Part shown: positions 59,688 to 64,000 of the stretch, piece after piece
Layout: each line of letters begins with the position of its first letter
Numbering within the stretch: position 1 is the first letter of the stretch
Assembly (NCBI GenBank): GCA_015486075.1
Contig: WFSG01000005.1
Span: 186,001-250,000 of the forward strand
Direction: 5' to 3'
Origin: Deltaproteobacteria bacterium
Lineage (GTDB): Bacteria > Desulfobacterota > Desulfomonilia > UBA1062
DNA length: 64,000 bases
Notes under the pieces: model-generated
Databases searched by the model: none
Told to the model about the DNA's origin: nothing
The model's input: the letters and a program-made list of their open reading frames with translations, nothing else
Made by a program: the position numbers and the translations under genes

Positions 59688-61592
59688 ATGGAACTAGATA
59701 GGATTGACAGACTAGTTAGTTCAGAGGATCCTGCTGAAAGAAGAGAAGCGGCCATGCTTCTTCCTGGAATAGGCGGAAGGACCTCTGCTGTCAGGCTGGC
59801 AAGGTTACTAACCGATGAAAACCAGGGTGTAAAGGACGCAGCCAATGAAGGTCTTATAGCTCTTGGGGGTAGGGATGTTGTTGAGGTTGTTTTGCCTCTC
59901 TTGAAATCCGATGATATAGGGTTAAGAAATGCGGCTATAGACATACTCAAGAGCGTAGGAAAAGAAGGTCTTGATTTGCTCCATGCCCTGATGGAAGATC
60001 CTGATGATAATACACGTCTGTTCGTTGTGGATATCCTTGGTAGCATAGGGGATACAAGAAGCGTTAGTGTGATTATAGATGCACTAAATGATACAAATTC
60101 TAATGTACGTAACGCAGCAGTGGTCTCCCTTGGCCTTATAGGTGACCCTAGGGCATTTGAATATCTTAAAAAGATGATAAACGACGGAGAATGGATAAGA
60201 TTCTCTGTTATAGAGGCTATATCCCGCCTTGATCATCCTGATGTTTTGCCTTTTCTATTAGAGGAACTCAAGAGATGGTCTGATGATGAGCTAACACTCT
60301 CGGTGATCCTGGAGGCAGTGGCAACCATAAGTGATCAATCTGTTTTAAGTCAACTCCTTTCCATTCTTGAAGAGTCCGACAATACATACAAGAGACTAGC
60401 TATAGTTAATACTATATTGCAGGTCCTCAATCCTGAGTTTCTCGAGTCAATTCCTGACAATAAAAAGACCTATGTAAAGAAGGTGATCGAGTGGCACTTG
60501 CTTGACGCAGATGATGACAAAGTTGTGAAGATGCTGGAAGGCCTTGAAAAGATAGGAGACATAGGATCGGTTGGAAAGGTCCTGGAACTAGCTAGAAGGA
60601 CAGACCCCGATGATCAGGTTGAGATATGGAAGGCCATTAAGCGTGTACTGGTGGCATTGAAAGACCATGATAAGATCTTAAGTCTTCTGGGCAGCAATGA
60701 TGAAAAGCTCGTTATACTGGGGGCAGAAGTCCTTAGTTCGATAGGTACAGAGAAGGATGTAATCTATATGGCCGAGAGACTAGGTTCTTCTGGTCTTTAT
60801 GCCAAGCGTGCCCTTACTGCTGCCATGGCCAAGATAGCCTCTCCTGTAGCAAGGGAAACGTTCAAGCGACTTTTGAATGAAGATGATGGCCATGTGCTTT
60901 CCAATGCAATCCACGGTCTGGGTAGTGTTGGCGAACCGAGGGACGTAGACGACCTTGTACCTTTGTTAAACCATAGATACGCGGATGTAAGGCAGGCTGC
61001 TCTTGAAGCCATTATATCGATAGATACGGCTAAGGCCGAAAGTGTATTTTTATCAATGATAAAAGATCCTGATTCTGAGCTTAGGATACTTGGCCTTGAA
61101 GGCTTAAGTGGTATGCACAGTGATAGCTTGACCAGCGAGATAGAGCATCTTCTTAAGGATGTAGATGCAAGCGTACGTGTGGCCGCGCTGCGCGAGGTGG
61201 TAAACAAGCAGCTTGAGATTGACCAAAACCTATTGCAGAGACTCATGAAGGATAAAGAAGACCAGGTAAGGCACGTTGCACTGGAGATAGCAGGTGAGAA
61301 AGCGATAGATGGATTAAGACCTATAATAGAAGATTATATAGGTAAGGCTGATATATGGACTTCATATCATGCCGTGAAGGCCCTAGGCGGGTTTAAAGAC
61401 GAAAAGGCAAAGTCAAGGCTTATAGATATACTGAAAGATGGCGAGGATGTATTAAAGATAGCGGCTGCAAATGCCCTTGAAACATGGGATGACAGAACTC
61501 TTGCAGATGAAATAGAACCCTTCACCGAAGACGAGAATCCAGATGTAGCAAGGGCTGTGTCCAAGGCCATAAATACTCTTAGGGGGTTGTGA
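59688..61592 (+). CDS. HEAT-repeat protein
   Basis: Tandem HEAT units, e.g. LGSIGDTRSVSVIIDALNDTNSNVRNAAVVSLGLIGDPRAFEYL. Confidence 0.92.
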   Translation: MELDRIDRLVSSEDPAERREAAMLLPGIGGRTSAVRLARLLTDENQGVKDAANEGLIALGGRDVVEVVLPLLKSDDIGLRNAAIDILKSVGKEGLDLLHALMEDPDDNTRLFVVDILGSIGDTRSVSVIIDALNDTNSNVRNAAVVSLGLIGDPRAFEYLKKMINDGEWIRFSVIEAISRLDHPDVLPFLLEELKRWSDDELTLSVILEAVATISDQSVLSQLLSILEESDNTYKRLAIVNTILQVLNPEFLESIPDNKKTYVKKVIEWHLLDADDDKVVKMLEGLEKIGDIGSVGKVLELARRTDPDDQVEIWKAIKRVLVALKDHDKILSLLGSNDEKLVILGAEVLSSIGTEKDVIYMAERLGSSGLYAKRALTAAMAKIASPVARETFKRLLNEDDGHVLSNAIHGLGSVGEPRDVDDLVPLLNHRYADVRQAALEAIISIDTAKAESVFLSMIKDPDSELRILGLEGLSGMHSDSLTSEIEHLLKDVDASVRVAALREVVNKQLEIDQNLLQRLMKDKEDQVRHVALEIAGEKAIDGLRPIIEDYIGKADIWTSYHAVKALGGFKDEKAKSRLIDILKDGEDVLKIAAANALETWDDRTLADEIEPFTEDENPDVARAVSKAINTLRGL

Positions 61593-62488
61593 TCTTGACA
61601 AGGGATGAAGTCCTAAAACATCTAGAAAAGATCGAGGACCTTCCCACTTTGCCTGAAGTTGTATCCAGAATAATTGTCTTGGCGCAATCGCCGGATGTAA
61701 ACATTAGAGACCTTTCTGGACTTATTCATAGGGATCCACCCCTTGCTGCCAAGGTCTTGAAGGTGGCAAATGCTCCCTATTACAGGTGTTTTTTAAAGGA
61801 CATAGATTCTCTGGATAGGGCAATCATTTTGCTTGGGATGGAAGAAATTGTAAATATAGTGACTTCAGTATCTGTCATGTCTGTCTTTGTGGACAAGGGG
61901 AGGGGGACAGGTTTTAAGAGAAAGCAGTTCTGGAATCACTGTGTTGCAACAGGTATTATAGCAAGGTCCTTTGCTAGGGAGCTTAGCGCGAAGACGGCAG
62001 GAAAAGAATTTGTTGGTGGACTTTTGCACGATATCGGAAAGATTCTACTCGATGCATATTTCCACAGTTCGTTTGTTGAGGCATACGAATATTCAATCGA
62101 AAACAGATGTCCTCTTTTCATGGCAGAGTCTAGGATACTCGGGATAACCCATATGGAAGTTGGGTACCTGCTTGCGTTAAAATGGGGTCTTCCACAATAT
62201 CTCGGTGACATAATACTGAACCACCACTGGCCTGATAAAGCAAGATTCAAGGATATGGTTGCCATAGTGTCAATAGCCAACCTACTGGCAAAGGCCGGTA
62301 AATACGCTTACGGGGGGGAGAAGTCCTCGTTTATTCTGAGCGATCAAAGTGGGTGGCAGGTCTTAGACAACATGGGTTATACCGTGGGTGCAGTTGACAT
62401 GGAAAGGTTTACGATGTCCATGGATAATGTTGGGAAAGAGGTCGATAGCTATATAACGACAGTATCAGGACATTCAAATGGGAGATAG
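61589..62488 (+). CDS. HDOD domain protein
   Basis: IEDLPTLPEVVSRIIVLAQSPDVNIRDLSGLIHRDPPLAAKVLKVANAPYY; GLLHDIGKILLD. Confidence 0.93.
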   Translation: MILTRDEVLKHLEKIEDLPTLPEVVSRIIVLAQSPDVNIRDLSGLIHRDPPLAAKVLKVANAPYYRCFLKDIDSLDRAIILLGMEEIVNIVTSVSVMSVFVDKGRGTGFKRKQFWNHCVATGIIARSFARELSAKTAGKEFVGGLLHDIGKILLDAYFHSSFVEAYEYSIENRCPLFMAESRILGITHMEVGYLLALKWGLPQYLGDIILNHHWPDKARFKDMVAIVSIANLLAKAGKYAYGGEKSSFILSDQSGWQVLDNMGYTVGAVDMERFTMSMDNVGKEVDSYITTVSGHSNGR

Positions 62489-63347
62489 CACGGTGCCTTT
62501 GGGTTACGCAAAGTCCTCAATGTCAGAAGAAGATTTCAGACTTTTAAGAGACTTCATATACGAGAATTCAGGTATATACTTCTCCGACGCCAAGAAAGAT
62601 CTTTTAGAGAACAGGCTCTCTCTTCGTCTGAAGGCCAACAACCTTAAGGATTACCAGGAGTATTATTACATGCTAAGGTATGGTCCCCAGCAGAGTAGGG
62701 AGATCAAGGCACTTTTTGACTCTGTGAGTACCAATGAAACGAGTTTTTTTAGAAGTCCACCACAAATACAGGCATTACAGGATTACGCACTGATAGATGT
62801 CGTTAAGAAAAGGCTCGAGAGGGGCGAGAATATCTTGAGGATGTGGTCTGCCGGGTGTTCAACTGGGGAGGAACCCTATACAATGGCTATAGTTGTCAAG
62901 GAATTTCTGAAAGAAAGACTATCTGAATGGGATGTTAAGATACTTGCCAGCGATATAAGTGAGAGGGCCCTTAGCTCGGCAAGGAGGGCAGAATACAACG
63001 CCTACAGCCTTCGCAGTATGCCGGATCTATTAAAGTATAAGTATTTTGATAATAGTGGAAATACTTATAAGGTTAAAGATGAAATAAAGAAGCTTGTTGA
63101 ATTACAATATCTTAACTTTGTAGATTCGAAAAGGGTAAGCCTTATGCAGGGGTTTGATATAGTGTTTTGCAGGAATGTACTTATATACTTTGATGATGCA
63201 CTGCGAAAAAGGTTTGTATCACAGTTGTATGATAGTCTCATACCCGGCGGGTATCTTTTTATTGGTCACTCTGAGTCTCTGCATAATATAACGAGAGCCT
63301 TTAAACTGGTGCACTTTCCCGGTGCTCTGGCTTACAAAAAGGAATAA
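62478..63347 (+). CDS. cheR: Chemotaxis methyltransferase CheR
   Basis: TNETSFFRSPPQ, MWSAGCSTGEEPYTMAIV, DIVFCRNVLIYFDD. Confidence 0.96.
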   Translation: MGDSTVPLGYAKSSMSEEDFRLLRDFIYENSGIYFSDAKKDLLENRLSLRLKANNLKDYQEYYYMLRYGPQQSREIKALFDSVSTNETSFFRSPPQIQALQDYALIDVVKKRLERGENILRMWSAGCSTGEEPYTMAIVVKEFLKERLSEWDVKILASDISERALSSARRAEYNAYSLRSMPDLLKYKYFDNSGNTYKVKDEIKKLVELQYLNFVDSKRVSLMQGFDIVFCRNVLIYFDDALRKRFVSQLYDSLIPGGYLFIGHSESLHNITRAFKLVHFPGALAYKKE

Positions 63348-63357
63348 TGGAGGGGAT

Positions 63358-63738
63358 ATGGCCAAGATACTGATTGTTGATGATTCCCCTACGGCGAGAA
63401 AGCTTATGGTGCATACACTGAGGCCAAGGGGCTACGAGTGTATAGAAGCATCGGATGGATTTGATGCACTGGAGAAGATGGTAATGCATCCAGACGTGGA
63501 GCTTGTTATAACCGACCTGAACATGCCAAACATGGATGGAATGGAACTTATCAAGGAAATAAGAAAGAACTCGGAATATAGGGATCTGCCTATTATAATG
63601 CTTACTACTGAGAATGACAGCCATAATCGCAGAAAGGTAATGCAAGCAGGGGCAGACTTATACATGGTAAAGCCATCTCCGTCGCATATTATTCTCTACA
63701 AGGTAGAGAGTTTGCTCAACGCCGATATTGATAGATAA
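63358..63738 (+). CDS. CheY-like response regulator
   Basis: KILIVDDSPTARKLMVHTLRPRGYE; ITDLNMPNMDGMELI; start set at MAKIL. Confidence 0.93.
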   Translation: MAKILIVDDSPTARKLMVHTLRPRGYECIEASDGFDALEKMVMHPDVELVITDLNMPNMDGMELIKEIRKNSEYRDLPIIMLTTENDSHNRRKVMQAGADLYMVKPSPSHIILYKVESLLNADIDR

Positions 63739-63752
63739 TGATTTAGTTTAGA

Positions 63753-64000
63753 TTATGAAAGACCATGACTTCTTAAATTATTTAGGATTTCAGAAAGAAT
63801 CCTTGTGTTAAGGTAGCCTTTGTATACAAGCATCACCTTTCCGTTTTTCACTACGATAAGGCTTGGTAGACAAGTTATGTTCTGGTTGAATACGATATCT
63901 TCACTGCAATGGTATGCCATGAATTTGGAAGACTTAATGTTTCCCAAATGTTGTACGCCGAGGGGATCTTTACCCACGAGAAGGAGCAGGAACGAAGTGC
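63753..64000 (-). CDS. Thioredoxin-like protein, partial (N-terminus beyond window)
   Basis: Frame open to the right edge (TSFLLLLVGKDPLG...); NQNITCLPSLIVVKNGKVMLVYKGYL resembles a thioredoxin cis-Pro region. Confidence 0.45.
   Translation of the reverse strand, partial: TSFLLLLVGKDPLGVQHLGNIKSSKFMAYHCSEDIVFNQNITCLPSLIVVKNGKVMLVYKGYLNTRILSEILNNLRSHGLS

Noticed and set aside
1-64000. CRISPR arrays, IS elements, phage genes, toxin-antitoxin or retron-type defence systems
   Set aside because: Looked for regular repeats, transposase/integrase or RT motifs; none seen

Overview
The window is a 64 kb gene-dense chromosomal segment with mostly single-copy housekeeping and accessory genes. It probably comes from an anaerobic, flagellated, Gram-negative bacterium of the Desulfobacterota/Thermodesulfobacteriota type; that lineage is inferred from gene content only. 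I saw no rRNA, IS element, prophage or CRISPR array. Left to right, the main blocks are: (1) K+ channel/RuvX/MltG, two tandem response regulators (the second with HD-GYP), and LPS-type glycosyltransferases including a GT2 + WaaP-like kinase fusion; (2) HtrA, and divergently a cluster of small membrane proteins (one AtpZ-like) behind a canonical sigma-54 promoter; (3) cyclase, dGTPase, GlyS/GlyQ, RecO, MgtE, RodZ-like, MBL hydrolase, TIGR03960-type radical SAM, TPM/LemA, UvrD-type helicase, U32 peptidase, tRNA-Arg(CCT); (4) a nitrogen block with NifA, then AmtB-PII-TorF porin-GATase behind a sigma-54 promoter, with PII carrying Phe at the Tyr51 uridylylation site; (5) modABC and an octaheme cytochrome c with two dockerin/EF-hand-like loops; (6) a TetR-glycyl radical enzyme (SCP2-like N-terminal extension)-activase-DUF4125-like operon; (7) clpB and three tandem hsp20 genes, with two sigma-32-like promoters, 11-12 nt anti-SD-complementary ribosome binding sites and a possible RNA thermometer; (8) Rex, flgM behind a near-perfect sigma-28 promoter, flhB-flhA-flhF-flhG-fliA-cheY, and a HEAT-repeat/HDOD/CheR/CheY module. 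The best candidates for something undescribed are the sigma-54-driven small membrane protein cluster (about 11.0-11.9 kb) and the SCP2-glycyl radical enzyme operon (about 39.9-45.2 kb). All family names are from reading motifs by eye; no database search was run.
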